Source: Prochlorococcus sp. AG-412-P08 (lineage in GTDB: Bacteria; Cyanobacteriota; Cyanobacteriia; PCC-6307; Cyanobiaceae). Taken from it: a stretch of 64,000 nucleotides of DNA. The stretch is taken from positions 1 to 64,000 of the forward strand of contig QCLI01000007.1 in NCBI GenBank assembly GCA_003214695.1, given 5' to 3'. The translations under genes were made by a program, and so were the position numbers. The first letter of the stretch is position 1; every line of letters begins with the position of its first letter. Of the stretch, positions 34,229 through 42,585 are shown in pieces. The notes under the pieces were generated by a model, which was not told the origin of the DNA, searched no databases, and saw only the letters and a program-made list of their open reading frames with translations.

Positions 34229-34734
34229 TCCAGTTTTTTATAGAAACACTCAGCTATTACTACAGCAAGCACTACCTCTTCCATATCTCTTACAAAACAG
34301 CCTCGTTCTACCGAGGTTAATCAATACTCCGCATAAAGCGTCGTCATTCTCGCGGTCAATAACAAGTTTTTAGTAATCAGTCAGCCGCTAATTCAAGCAA
34401 TATTGAATGTGCAGCTCATAGGAAAAAGTCAAAGCAAACCAAGTCTTTAGAAGGAATCACAGGGTTTTCATCAAGGGAAATTAATTAGTGAATGATTTTG
34501 AGTGCCAACTTTAGAGGAGATAGCTCTATCAATCGCATTCTCAAAAAAAAAAGGGGGGGGCTCTATCAAATTACTTTTACTTTGGTTTTCTGAAATTCGA
34601 TCTTTTTAATTTTCTGGCGATAGATAGAAATTTTTGGATTGAAAATTAATTATTACTTAAGGCTTAAATGTACTAAAAAGGCTAGTTGTTATGAAAAAAT
34701 CTAATTATAAATTATTCACACCAGGTAAAGGCAA
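34229..34734. other. 506-base region with homopolymer tract, no gene called
   Basis: Contains an A10-G8 tract (34543-34560), flanked by a short direct repeat GCTCTATCAA. Earlier codons of the H1-like remnant cannot be followed here. A 29-codon ATG frame at 34691 is not convincing. Confidence 0.4.
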
Positions 34735-34857
34735 GTGGCCGCAGCTACAAAGGAACAGTCAAAAAAGGATTCTGCTATAGAGCTGAAATACGACAGTGCT
34801 GAAGCTATGAGAATCTCAAGAAGATTTGCTCAGGAAGCAAGGAAGAACTGGCTTTGA
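34735..34857 (+). CDS. Small helical protein, 40 residues
   Basis: GTG start (34735) opens MAAATKEQSKKDSAIELKYD and continues SAEAMRISRRFAQEARKNWL. The ELKYDSAEAMRISRRFAQEA helix looks like genuine protein. The stop is three bases before the ATG of the next small gene, implying a shared transcript. The start is uncertain; an ATG at 34691 lies in another frame. Confidence 0.5.
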   Translation: MAAATKEQSKKDSAIELKYDSAEAMRISRRFAQEARKNWL

Positions 34858-34860
34858 ATA

Positions 34861-35004
34861 ATGACGCAAGTCCCAAAAATACATTGTGAGCTTTGCAAGA
34901 TAGATACTCTAAGAACCTTTTGGACAAAAAAGGGAATGACATTGTGCCTCGATTGCAAAAAGAAATTGGACCAGTTAGCGACGAAAGAGGAGATTGCAAG
35001 TTAG
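34861..35004 (+). CDS. Small zinc-ribbon-like protein, 47 residues
   Basis: MTQVPKIHCELCKIDTLRTF, then WTKKGMTLCLDCKKKLDQLA. Cys9-x-x-Cys12 and Cys29-x-x-Cys32 make a treble-clef/zinc-ribbon pattern with a 16-residue spacer, followed by a basic helix. DNA, RNA or protein binding is likely by analogy. It follows the 40-residue gene by three bases. Confidence 0.6.
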   Translation: MTQVPKIHCELCKIDTLRTFWTKKGMTLCLDCKKKLDQLATKEEIAS

Positions 35005-35277
35005 AACTGATATTGATCCTTAATTAGGGTGAACATAAGCTCTATTCCTTGCACTTACATTGCTGTCAATGCGCAAATAGATCATTGCTTACAATATCTC
35101 AGTAGCTAGAAGCTTTGGTCATAAATCCTAGTAAATTCAATACCATCTTCTCATTAACCAAAAGGGTTTTTCTAAATGAAGATAGTTGAAAGATCATGCA
35201 AAATAGCTCCTTCTACCGCTCACCTAATGAATAAAAATTCCGAACGTGTACTAACCCTAATCATTCAGAAGCATTCG

Positions 35278-35439
35278 TTAGCCATTGTGGATAAGAGGGC
35301 ACTCATGTTCATCCCCGGATAGTTTCTTTTTTATTGATCTTGCTTCCTTATAAAGATCCATCGTCTCTCTTCTCCCTGAAGCCTTGACAGCTTGCAGCAT
35401 TACGTCTGCATACTCCTTCTTTAATTCTGTTTTTGTCAT
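35278..35439 (-). CDS. Small hypothetical protein, 53 residues
   Basis: MTKTELKKEYADVMLQAVKA, then SGRRETMDLYKEARSIKKKL and an ending with HECPLIHNG. A strong Shine-Dalgarno AAGGAG is placed correctly before the ATG, the best of any small gene here. Helical, charged. An opposite-strand frame (35176-35322) overlaps its 3' part and is rejected. Function unknown. Confidence 0.65.
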   Translation of the reverse strand: MTKTELKKEYADVMLQAVKASGRRETMDLYKEARSIKKKLSGDEHECPLIHNG

Positions 35440-35570
35440 CAAGACTCCTTGTGATTTTCTTGTTTTAATGAATTGGACTTTCCAATATCACTTCTGCTGA
35501 GAGGTCTATCTCTAGCTTAATCTCGTCCGAGATCTAGGAACGCTAGCACATGTCCGTCCTTTTGCACGTC

Positions 35571-35600
35571 TTGACAACTATCAAACCGTTTAGCTAGTAT
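35571..35600 (+). promoter_or_regulatory. Sigma-70-like promoter
   Basis: TTGACA at 35571-35576, 18 bases, TAGTAT at 35595-35600 (TATACT overlaps at 35598). It faces the Cys-rich gene starting at 35707. Called on consensus only. Confidence 0.45.
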
Positions 35601-35706
35601 ACTTGTACTACTACAGACGAGACATGGCTTCAACCTCCTCACCTTATGCAATATTCCGTGCATCTGATTGGAGTCCTGTAGTAGCCCAACCAATCGGACT
35701 AAGGCA

Positions 35707-35937
35707 ATGCTTAAGAATTCAGCCCAAAAAGTATTACCCAAAAAGCGATACCCAGAAGAAGAAGGCTGGTACTATCTCGAAGAAGACAGGCTCAAGTTGT
35801 CATGTTCAGCTTGCGTTCGCATGACGTGTCGTGCTCACGCATGTCTTATCCCTCAAGGTTCTCATCTAACAAGTAGATGTCCTCAATGGCATAAGAATTA
35901 CGAAAACAAGTTTGCTATTTATCCTGAAGCTGCTTAA
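35707..35937 (+). CDS. Small Cys-rich protein, 76 residues
   Basis: MLKNSAQKVLPKKRYPEEEG, then WYYLEEDRLKLSCSACVRMT. Five Cys (33, 36, 41, 46, 58) with CSAC, TC, HAC and RCPQWH suggest a zinc site with Cys/His ligands. I prefer the ATG at 35707; an in-frame ATG at 35668 would add 13 residues. The next gene starts four bases after the stop. Function unknown. Confidence 0.6.
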   Translation: MLKNSAQKVLPKKRYPEEEGWYYLEEDRLKLSCSACVRMTCRAHACLIPQGSHLTSRCPQWHKNYENKFAIYPEAA

Positions 35938-35941
35938 CACA

Positions 35942-36118
35942 ATGACCAAAGATCAACTCGCCCTCAAGATCGCTTTAGCAATGCACAAACCACCTCATGC
36001 ACAGGTGGAAAGCATGGGTGCATATCTCAATACCTATAAGTGTTTATGCAACTACTTTCAAGAACTTTCATTAGAAGATATTGCTGGAATTGGTAATAGA
36101 TACGGAGTCACGATTTAG
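35942..36118 (+). CDS. Small hypothetical protein, 58 residues
   Basis: MTKDQLALKIALAMHKPPHA, then QVESMGAYLNTYKCLCNYFQ and ELSLEDIAGIGNRYGVTI. The last block resembles a short helix-turn segment. It follows the Cys-rich gene by four bases and precedes the H1-like gene by 86 bases. Function unknown. Confidence 0.6.
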   Translation: MTKDQLALKIALAMHKPPHAQVESMGAYLNTYKCLCNYFQELSLEDIAGIGNRYGVTI

Positions 36119-36204
36119 ACCTCTGACATGACAGAGGGTCGATCTGCAATTTGATTTTTACCTCTTCTGTATGGTAGAGATGGAGATAAGGAATTAACTA
36201 CCCA

Positions 36205-36699
36205 ATGTCTCAATTAAAAATTAATGTCTCTGCTAAGGCAGAAGCAATGATTGCTCAGCTCCAGAAGGAGATCTTTAACCGTCGTCGTAAAAAAATCACT
36301 GCAGAAGGTGTAGTTGAGTCTCTAGTCGAAAGCGGTGCAAAGTCTCAGTCTGACAAGCGTTATGCATCTTCTTGGAAGAATTTAATCAAGGACATTGAGA
36401 AGGCTGCTAAGGCTTCTGAAGTGCATGGCAATAAGCCAGCTAACGTCACTGCAGAAGAGTGGGCAATGCTAGTTGCAATGCGTACCCGTAAAGGTACTTC
36501 TGCTAAAAAAACAGCTTCAAAGAAGGCAGTTGCTAAGAAGCCTGCAGTAAAAAAAGCAGCGTCTAAAAAGCCTGCAGCAAAGAAAGCAGTAGCTAAGAAA
36601 GCAGTAGCTAAGAAGGATGCACCTTCAACAACAGCCAAGCCAAGAAAGGCTAGACGTGCAAAGAAAGCTCTAGCTAAGAAAACAGCTAAACTTGCTTAA
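36205..36699 (+). CDS. Histone-H1-like Lys/Ala-rich protein, paralogue 2
   Basis: 164 residues. The N-terminal part (MSQLKINVSAKAEAMIAQLQ, FNRRRKKITAEGVVESLVES, SDKRYASSWKNLIKDIEKAA, GNKPANVTAEEWAM) is nearly identical to the protein at 25753-26253. The tail repeats K-K-A/P-A-V-A-K units (AVAKKPAVKKAASKK), as in H1 or Hc1. Chromatin-like DNA compaction or nucleic-acid binding is inferred. An intrinsic terminator follows. A relic of a third copy lies at 34112-34228. Confidence 0.85.
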   Translation: MSQLKINVSAKAEAMIAQLQKEIFNRRRKKITAEGVVESLVESGAKSQSDKRYASSWKNLIKDIEKAAKASEVHGNKPANVTAEEWAMLVAMRTRKGTSAKKTASKKAVAKKPAVKKAASKKPAAKKAVAKKAVAKKDAPSTTAKPRKARRAKKALAKKTAKLA

Positions 36700-36735
36700 A
36701 GTCAATTTATTTTTCACTTGATCTACGGCTCTCTT

Positions 36736-36770
36736 AAGCCACTCTTGAATGAGTGGCTTTTTTATTTTTT
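36736..36770. terminator. Intrinsic terminator between converging genes
   Basis: AAGCCACTC, loop TTGAAT, GAGTGGCTT followed by TTTTATTTTTT. A 9-bp stem with U tract ends the H1-like gene transcript; the A-rich left side could serve the converging SemiSWEET gene. Confidence 0.85.
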
Positions 36771-37028
36771 ATAGATCAACTTCAAAATTAGAATGGTCAC
36801 ATTCAATATAAAAGTAATGATATTGGCAATTAATACTGGAAGAGCGTTTGTTTGTATCGCATAAATTATCCAGAACAAAAGTCCAGCTATAAAAAGGAGC
36901 AACATCACGATCGACACATCTTCTGCTTTTCTTGTTCGCCAAGTTTTGATTACTTGAGGCAAGAAGGCAATCGTGGTCAAAGCTGCGGCTATGAAACCAA
37001 AATCGTCGGGACTAAAAAGTGGCAACAT
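36762..37028 (-). CDS. SemiSWEET-type PQ-loop sugar transporter
   Basis: 88-residue membrane protein with three helices, the half-transporter unit that dimerises to move sugars. The PQ motif is in TTIAFLPQVIKTWRTRKAED (residues 24-25). Helix 2 is MLLLFIAGLLFWIIYAI and helix 3 is IANIITFILNVTILILK. Length equals typical bacterial SemiSWEETs. Substrate unknown, possibly glucose or sucrose. Confidence 0.92.
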   Translation of the reverse strand: MLPLFSPDDFGFIAAALTTIAFLPQVIKTWRTRKAEDVSIVMLLLFIAGLLFWIIYAIQTNALPVLIANIITFILNVTILILKLIYKK

Positions 37029-37269
37029 TTAAAATGTTTTTTCCTATGTTGAACATCTAATAGAAAACACAACTGATATTTCTCGTTCAAAAAAGTTTTT
37101 CATCTGAAAATTTACCACATTAATAGTAATCATTTAGAGCATTTTTATAGCGAAGAGATTGTGATCTAGCACCTGGCTCCGCCGTCTTATTGAAGATGGT
37201 AGGCATTCAAAGCAAAATCTTAGCCTAAATCATAATCTAACTTGGACAAACCAGCAAAGAACTGGTAAG

Positions 37270-38361
37270 TCAGACATTAAACAAGAACTCCATAACATCT
37301 CCTTCATTCACAACATATTCTTTTCCTTCACTTCGAATCCAACCATTATTCTTTGCTTCTGTTAAAGATCCAGCTTCCAACAGCTTTGCATAATTAATTG
37401 TTTGAGCACGAATAAAACCTCTTTCAAAGTCAGTATGTATTACACCTGCTGCTTGGGGGGCAGTCATTCCTGAGTTAATTGTCCAAGCTTTAGTTTCCTT
37501 CTCTCCTGTAGTGAAGTACGTTCTCAATCCAAGCAAGTTATAAGATGCTCTTATTAAACTCTGCAAACCACCTTCTTGAACGCCAAGACCTTTTAGGTAA
37601 TCAAATCTTTCACTTTCTTTTAACTCAATAAGTTCAGCCTCTACTTGTGCAGAGATTTTGATACATTCAGCAACTTCACTCTTAGCTAAATCCACAACAT
37701 TACTTGAGTATGTATTCCCTGAAGAGAGTTCATCTTCACTGAGATTAGATGCATATATTATTGGTTTAGCTGTTAAAAGGCCTAAGGGAACTACTAACAT
37801 ATTCTCTTCATCAGTTAAAGATATGCTTCTAGCCGCTCCTCCTTGTTGAATTTCTAAATTAATTTTTTGCAAGATATTGTCTTCAAGTTGACTTTCTTTA
37901 TTGGTCCGAATTTGTTTCTTTAAACGTTCTCTTCTCCTTTCTATTTGAGCAATATCTGACAGACCAAGTTCTAGATTGATAATCTCGATATCTCTTAATG
38001 GATCAACTGAACCTGATACATGAATAACATTCTCATCATCAAAACAACGAACAACATGCACAATCGCATCTACTTCACGAATATTAGACAAAAATTTGTT
38101 TCCTAATCCTTCACCTTGGCTAGCGCCTTCAACCAAACCAGCGATATCCACAAATTCAATTCTAGTAGGGATTAATGCTTTGCTCTTACTTAGAGATCCA
38201 AGTAAATGCAATCTGTCATCAGGGACTGATACAGTTCCTACATTTGGTTCAATCGTGCAAAATGGGAAATTAGCTGCTGTTGCTTGGGCATTCGCAACTA
38301 GAGCATTAAACAAGGTGGATTTTCCAACGTTGGGGAGTCCAACTATTCCTACTTTCAGCAT
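37270..38361 (-). CDS. ychF: Redox-regulated ATPase/GTPase YchF (OLA1 family)
   Basis: 363 residues from MLKVGIVGLPNVGKST; an in-frame extension of 33 codons upstream is not conserved in this family. P-loop GLPNVGKST (residues 8-16), G2/G3 VDIAGLVEGASQGEGLGNKF and the TGS-like C-terminus (KAWTINSGMTAPQAAGVIHT, DFERGFIRAQ, YVVNEGDVMEFLFNV). YchF hydrolyses ATP as well as GTP and is linked to ribosomes and oxidative stress. Divergent from the HlyD-like gene. Confidence 0.97.
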   Translation of the reverse strand: MLKVGIVGLPNVGKSTLFNALVANAQATAANFPFCTIEPNVGTVSVPDDRLHLLGSLSKSKALIPTRIEFVDIAGLVEGASQGEGLGNKFLSNIREVDAIVHVVRCFDDENVIHVSGSVDPLRDIEIINLELGLSDIAQIERRRERLKKQIRTNKESQLEDNILQKINLEIQQGGAARSISLTDEENMLVVPLGLLTAKPIIYASNLSEDELSSGNTYSSNVVDLAKSEVAECIKISAQVEAELIELKESERFDYLKGLGVQEGGLQSLIRASYNLLGLRTYFTTGEKETKAWTINSGMTAPQAAGVIHTDFERGFIRAQTINYAKLLEAGSLTEAKNNGWIRSEGKEYVVNEGDVMEFLFNV

Positions 38362-38481
38362 CGGAAAAAATCTAAAAGCTACATTCAAGGGTTTATTCTG
38401 ACAAGTTAATCGCTCTAGCGTTTTTAAACCAGCCAAAGAAAGAAACCTAAATCGACTCAAAAAAAGATCCTTCAGAAACCA

Positions 38482-39546
38482 ATGCCAGGTCTAAATCAAA
38501 AACCAATTCTCATTCTCTTTGCTTTTGTCTTAGTTCTCACTGGCTGCAATATTCTTGGGAATGAAAGATCTGACAAAAATAAGAAGAAAGATTTATCCTT
38601 GTACACCATTATGGTTAAAGAAGGAACACTTCCTTCTTTAATTACATCAAGTGGGGAATTACAAGCAGAAAGGAGTTTAAACGTAAATCCTTTTCGGCAA
38701 GGAATAATAGAAGAAATCTATGTATCAGAAGGGGATGAAGTGTTAAAGAATCAATTACTTGCAAAAATAGAAGGGCGCGACATTCAATTCAGATTAAATA
38801 TAGTTCAGACAGATTTTGAAAATTCAAAGGCTGCTTTTCAGCGTAGAGAACAATTATTTTTAGAAGGAGGGCTAAGCAAAGAGAAGTATGAAGAATTTCG
38901 AAAAGCTTTTCTTATTAGCAAAGCAAAGCTTAATCAAGTACAAGTAGAAGAGAAAGAACTATTTATAAGATCACCTTTAAAAGGAATAATTACAGCTCGG
39001 TATGCTGAGCCTGGAACATTTGTCTCTCCCAATTCATCTTTCTCAAATAGCGAAAACTCTGGTAAAAGTTCAGTCGTTGAGATTTCACAAGGATTAGAAG
39101 TTATTTCGAAAGTACCTGAAAGTGATATTGGTCGAATTCAAATTGGTCGAAAAGGTACTATTCAAGTAGAGGCTTTCCCAGATGAGCGCTTCGATTCTAT
39201 TGTTACTGAAATAGCTCCAAGGGCAATCAGAAAAAACAATGTAACTTCATTTGAAGTAAAACTATCACTTGTCGATCCTCCAAAAAAACTACGTATTGGA
39301 ATGACCGCAGACATAGAATTTCAAACCGGCAATTCAGGTTTTAGAACAATTGTTCCAACGGTTGCGATAGTTACGGAAAATGGAACACCTGGGGTTCTAG
39401 TAGTTGACAAAAACAAAGAGCCCTTTTTCCAGAAAGTCGAACTTGGGTCCAGCAGTGGAGATAAAACAGCCATTTTAAATGGTATCAACCCAGGTGAAAA
39501 AATTTTTATTGACATCCCTCCATGGTCAAAGAAAAAACGTAAATAA
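38482..39546 (+). CDS. HlyD-type membrane fusion lipoprotein of an efflux system
   Basis: 354 residues. A lipoprotein signal (ILFAFVLVLTGC, Cys22) anchors it. Then there are a beta-barrel/lipoyl region (GIIEEIYVSEGDEVLKNQLL), a helical hairpin (about residues 105-155), the second lipoyl half (IRSPLKGIITARYAEPGTFV) and C-terminal barrels. This is the periplasmic adaptor of RND or MacA/ABC exporters. No partner transporter is adjacent; the next gene is polA. Confidence 0.9.
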   Translation: MPGLNQKPILILFAFVLVLTGCNILGNERSDKNKKKDLSLYTIMVKEGTLPSLITSSGELQAERSLNVNPFRQGIIEEIYVSEGDEVLKNQLLAKIEGRDIQFRLNIVQTDFENSKAAFQRREQLFLEGGLSKEKYEEFRKAFLISKAKLNQVQVEEKELFIRSPLKGIITARYAEPGTFVSPNSSFSNSENSGKSSVVEISQGLEVISKVPESDIGRIQIGRKGTIQVEAFPDERFDSIVTEIAPRAIRKNNVTSFEVKLSLVDPPKKLRIGMTADIEFQTGNSGFRTIVPTVAIVTENGTPGVLVVDKNKEPFFQKVELGSSSGDKTAILNGINPGEKIFIDIPPWSKKKRK

Positions 39547-39579
39547 ATCAGATTACAGAAACATCTAATTAAATAAGCT

Positions 39580-42552
39580 ATGTCTCAACAAAAAGAAAAA
39601 CCTATTTTGCTTCTTGTTGATGGGCACTCACTTGCATTTAGAAGTTTTTATGCCTTCAGCAAAGGTGGAGAAGGGGGGCTTCAGACCAAAGAAGGAATCC
39701 CAACAAGTGTGACGTATGGATTTCTAAAAAGCCTTTTGGATAATTGTAAATTACTCGCTCCTCAAGGAATAACCATTGCTTTTGATACAGCTGAGCCAAC
39801 TTTTCGTCACAAAGCAGACCCTAACTACAAAGCAAATCGTGATGTTGCTCCAGAAATATTCTTCCAAGACCTAGAACAACTTCAACAAATACTTAATGAC
39901 GATCTCAATCTTCCGATTGTCACAGCACCTGGGTATGAAGCAGATGACGTTCTAGGAACACTAGCCCAAAAGGCTTCCGAAGATGGATGGAGAGTCCGCA
40001 TCCTGACTGGTGACCGAGATCTCTTCCAATTAGTAGATGATGATAGAAACATAGCCGTCCTGTACATGGGTGGAGGTCCATATGCAAAAAGTGGGAGTCC
40101 CTTACTTATAAATGAAGAGGGAGTATTGAAAAAACTTGGAGTAATTCCAAAGAAAGTAATAGACCTGAAGGCTCTAACAGGAGACAGTTCTGACAACATT
40201 CCTGGAATTAAAGGAGTTGGTCCTAAGACAGCTATTAATTTACTAAAAGAGAATGGTGACTTAGATGGAATCTTCAAATCTTTAGAATCCTTAGAAGAAA
40301 AAGGAGAACAAGCAACTCAAGGGGCTATAAAAGGTGCAGTAAAGATAAAATTACAACAGGGGAAGGAGAATGCCTACCTCTCAAGAGAATTGGCGGAAAT
40401 AATAATTCAAGTTCCAATAAAAAGTCCAAAAAAATTAGAACTATCTGAAATCAATAAAGAGAGTTTAGCGACATCGCTTAAAAGACTTGAACTCTTTTCT
40501 CTTATTAATCAGATCCCAAGCTTTGTAGCTAGCTTTTCTAATGGCGGGTATAAGGCAAACAAGCGGAGAATTTCTACTAATCAGTCACACTCGAAAGTCA
40601 CCGAGAAAAGAATTGAGGGAGTGAAGCTTGATGAAAATAATTCGAATCAACTTCCTAAAATAACCCCACAAATCATCGGGGACCCATTTGAACTTAAAGA
40701 ACTTGTAGATCGCCTATTGAAATGTAATACCCCCTTATCTCCAGTCGCTGTTGATACAGAAACAACTGATTTAAATCCATTCAGATCTGAGCTTGTTGGT
40801 ATTGGTTTTTGCTGGGGAGAAGGTCTAGATCAGATCGCCTATATACCTCTTGGGCATAATGCCCAAGAAGAATTAAATTTAAATGGGAACAAGCGCCTCA
40901 ACAATCAGTTACCCCTTGCTCAAGTTATAAAAGCTCTTATACCTTGGCTGAAAAGTTCTTCACATCCAAAAGTTCTTCAAAATGCCAAGTATGATCGTTT
41001 AGTTTTCCTCCACAATGGAATTCCTCTGGAAGGTGTTGTGATTGATACTCTGCTTGCAGATTATCTTTGTAATTCAACTAATAAGCATAGCCTCGAAGAA
41101 ATAACCAAAAGACAATTCGGATATACTCCTACAAGCTTTAAGCAACTTGTAGGGAAAGGACAAACTTTTAAAGACGTTGATATTAAAGATGCAAGTATCT
41201 ACTGTGGCATGGATGTATACCTAACAAGAAAGCTTTCTTTTGTAATTAAATCTCAACTTCAAGAAATGGGATCAGAGTTGATCGGACTTTTAGAAAATGT
41301 AGAGCAACCTCTTGAGCCAATCCTTGCAGAAATGGAAGCAAGGGGAATCTGTGTAGATATTCCTTACCTAGCTGAATTATCAAATGAATTGCACCAGAGA
41401 CTAAAGAAACTAGAAAACCAAGCTTATAAAGAAGCGGGCATTGAGTTTAACCTTAATTCTCCTAAACAACTTGGTGAAATTCTTTTTAACACGTTGGCTC
41501 TTGATAAGAAAAAGTCTCGCAAAACAAAAACCGGCTGGAGTACAGATGCAAATGTTCTCGAGAAGCTTGAAAAAGACCATCCTTTAATACCACCATTAAT
41601 AGAACACCGGACACTTAACAAGCTTGTGAGCACTTATGTAGATGCGCTTCCCCTTTTAGTTGAGAAAGAAACCGGCAGAGTTCATACAGATTTCAATCAA
41701 GCAGTAACTGCAACAGGTCGTTTAAGTAGTAGCAACCCAAATCTTCAGAATATTCCTATCCGAACTGAATTTAGTAGGCGTATAAGGAAGGCATTCCTTC
41801 CCCAAGAGAACTGGAAACTAATAAGCGCAGATTATTCTCAAATTGAATTACGAATCCTTGCTCATCTTTCAGGCGAAGAAATCCTTCAAGAGGCCTATAA
41901 GAATGGAGACGATGTTCATACTCTTACGGCAAGAATCCTCTTAGACAAAGAGTCCATTACCCCTGAAGAAAGACGATTAGGCAAAACAATTAATTTTGGT
42001 GTGATATATGGAATGGGAGCTCAACGTTTCGCAAGATCAGCAGGTGTTAGCTCTTCAGAAGCAAAAGATTTCTTAATCAAATACAAAGAACGGTATCCAA
42101 AAGTCTTCGGATTCCTAGAACTTCAAGAGAGACTTGCCTTAAGCAAAGGCTACGTAAAAACCTTGCTGGGAAGGCGTAGACATTTTTCTTTTGACAAAAA
42201 TGGACTAGGGCGCCTACTTGGTAGTGATCCTATGAGCATAGACCTTAAGGTTGCGAGACGTGCAGGCATGGAAGCGCAACAACTTAGAGCAGCTGCAAAT
42301 GCTCCTATTCAAGGTTCTAGTGCCGATATTATTAAGATAGCCATGGTGCAACTAGCTACAAAGATCAAAGAGAATGGTTTCCCTGCTAATCTCCTCTTGC
42401 AAGTTCATGATGAATTAGTTTTAGAAGCCGATCCAACTGTCGTAAAGGAAGTTAAAAGTTTAGTCGTCACTACAATGGAAAAGGCTGTATACCTTTCTGT
42501 TCCACTAGTTGTACAAGCAGCTATTGGAGATAATTGGATGGATACAAAATGA
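39580..42552 (+). CDS. polA: DNA polymerase I
   Basis: 990 residues with three domains. The 5'-3' exonuclease (FEN-like) spans about 1-330 with GYEADDVLGTLA and TGDSSDNIPGIKG. The 3'-5' proofreading domain has an intact AVDTETTDLNPF. The polymerase domain carries motif A SADYSQIELRILAHL, motif B RRLGKTINFGVIYGM and motif C LLQVHDELVLEAD. It fills repair gaps and replaces RNA primers. Slightly longer than E. coli Pol I (928) because of linker insertions around 320-370. Confidence 0.98.
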   Translation: MSQQKEKPILLLVDGHSLAFRSFYAFSKGGEGGLQTKEGIPTSVTYGFLKSLLDNCKLLAPQGITIAFDTAEPTFRHKADPNYKANRDVAPEIFFQDLEQLQQILNDDLNLPIVTAPGYEADDVLGTLAQKASEDGWRVRILTGDRDLFQLVDDDRNIAVLYMGGGPYAKSGSPLLINEEGVLKKLGVIPKKVIDLKALTGDSSDNIPGIKGVGPKTAINLLKENGDLDGIFKSLESLEEKGEQATQGAIKGAVKIKLQQGKENAYLSRELAEIIIQVPIKSPKKLELSEINKESLATSLKRLELFSLINQIPSFVASFSNGGYKANKRRISTNQSHSKVTEKRIEGVKLDENNSNQLPKITPQIIGDPFELKELVDRLLKCNTPLSPVAVDTETTDLNPFRSELVGIGFCWGEGLDQIAYIPLGHNAQEELNLNGNKRLNNQLPLAQVIKALIPWLKSSSHPKVLQNAKYDRLVFLHNGIPLEGVVIDTLLADYLCNSTNKHSLEEITKRQFGYTPTSFKQLVGKGQTFKDVDIKDASIYCGMDVYLTRKLSFVIKSQLQEMGSELIGLLENVEQPLEPILAEMEARGICVDIPYLAELSNELHQRLKKLENQAYKEAGIEFNLNSPKQLGEILFNTLALDKKKSRKTKTGWSTDANVLEKLEKDHPLIPPLIEHRTLNKLVSTYVDALPLLVEKETGRVHTDFNQAVTATGRLSSSNPNLQNIPIRTEFSRRIRKAFLPQENWKLISADYSQIELRILAHLSGEEILQEAYKNGDDVHTLTARILLDKESITPEERRLGKTINFGVIYGMGAQRFARSAGVSSSEAKDFLIKYKERYPKVFGFLELQERLALSKGYVKTLLGRRRHFSFDKNGLGRLLGSDPMSIDLKVARRAGMEAQQLRAAANAPIQGSSADIIKIAMVQLATKIKENGFPANLLLQVHDELVLEADPTVVKEVKSLVVTTMEKAVYLSVPLVVQAAIGDNWMDTK

Positions 42553-42585
42553 AAATTATTTCCATCAAAACCTCTAAATAGCAAA

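Noticed and set aside
34167-34373. Hydrophobic plus-strand frame rich in Ala/Phe/Leu
   Set aside because: It is the antisense shadow of the Lys/Ala-rich H1-like remnant on the minus strand, as the same pattern appears opposite the intact gene at 36360-36638.
35176-35322. Plus-strand 48-residue frame
   Set aside because: It overlaps the 53-residue minus-strand gene, which has a strong AAGGAG and better composition.
37140-37270. Possible tRNA or small RNA in the GC-richer spacer before ychF
   Set aside because: No cloverleaf, no T-loop consensus, and only a 5-bp ACCAG/CTGGT repeat.
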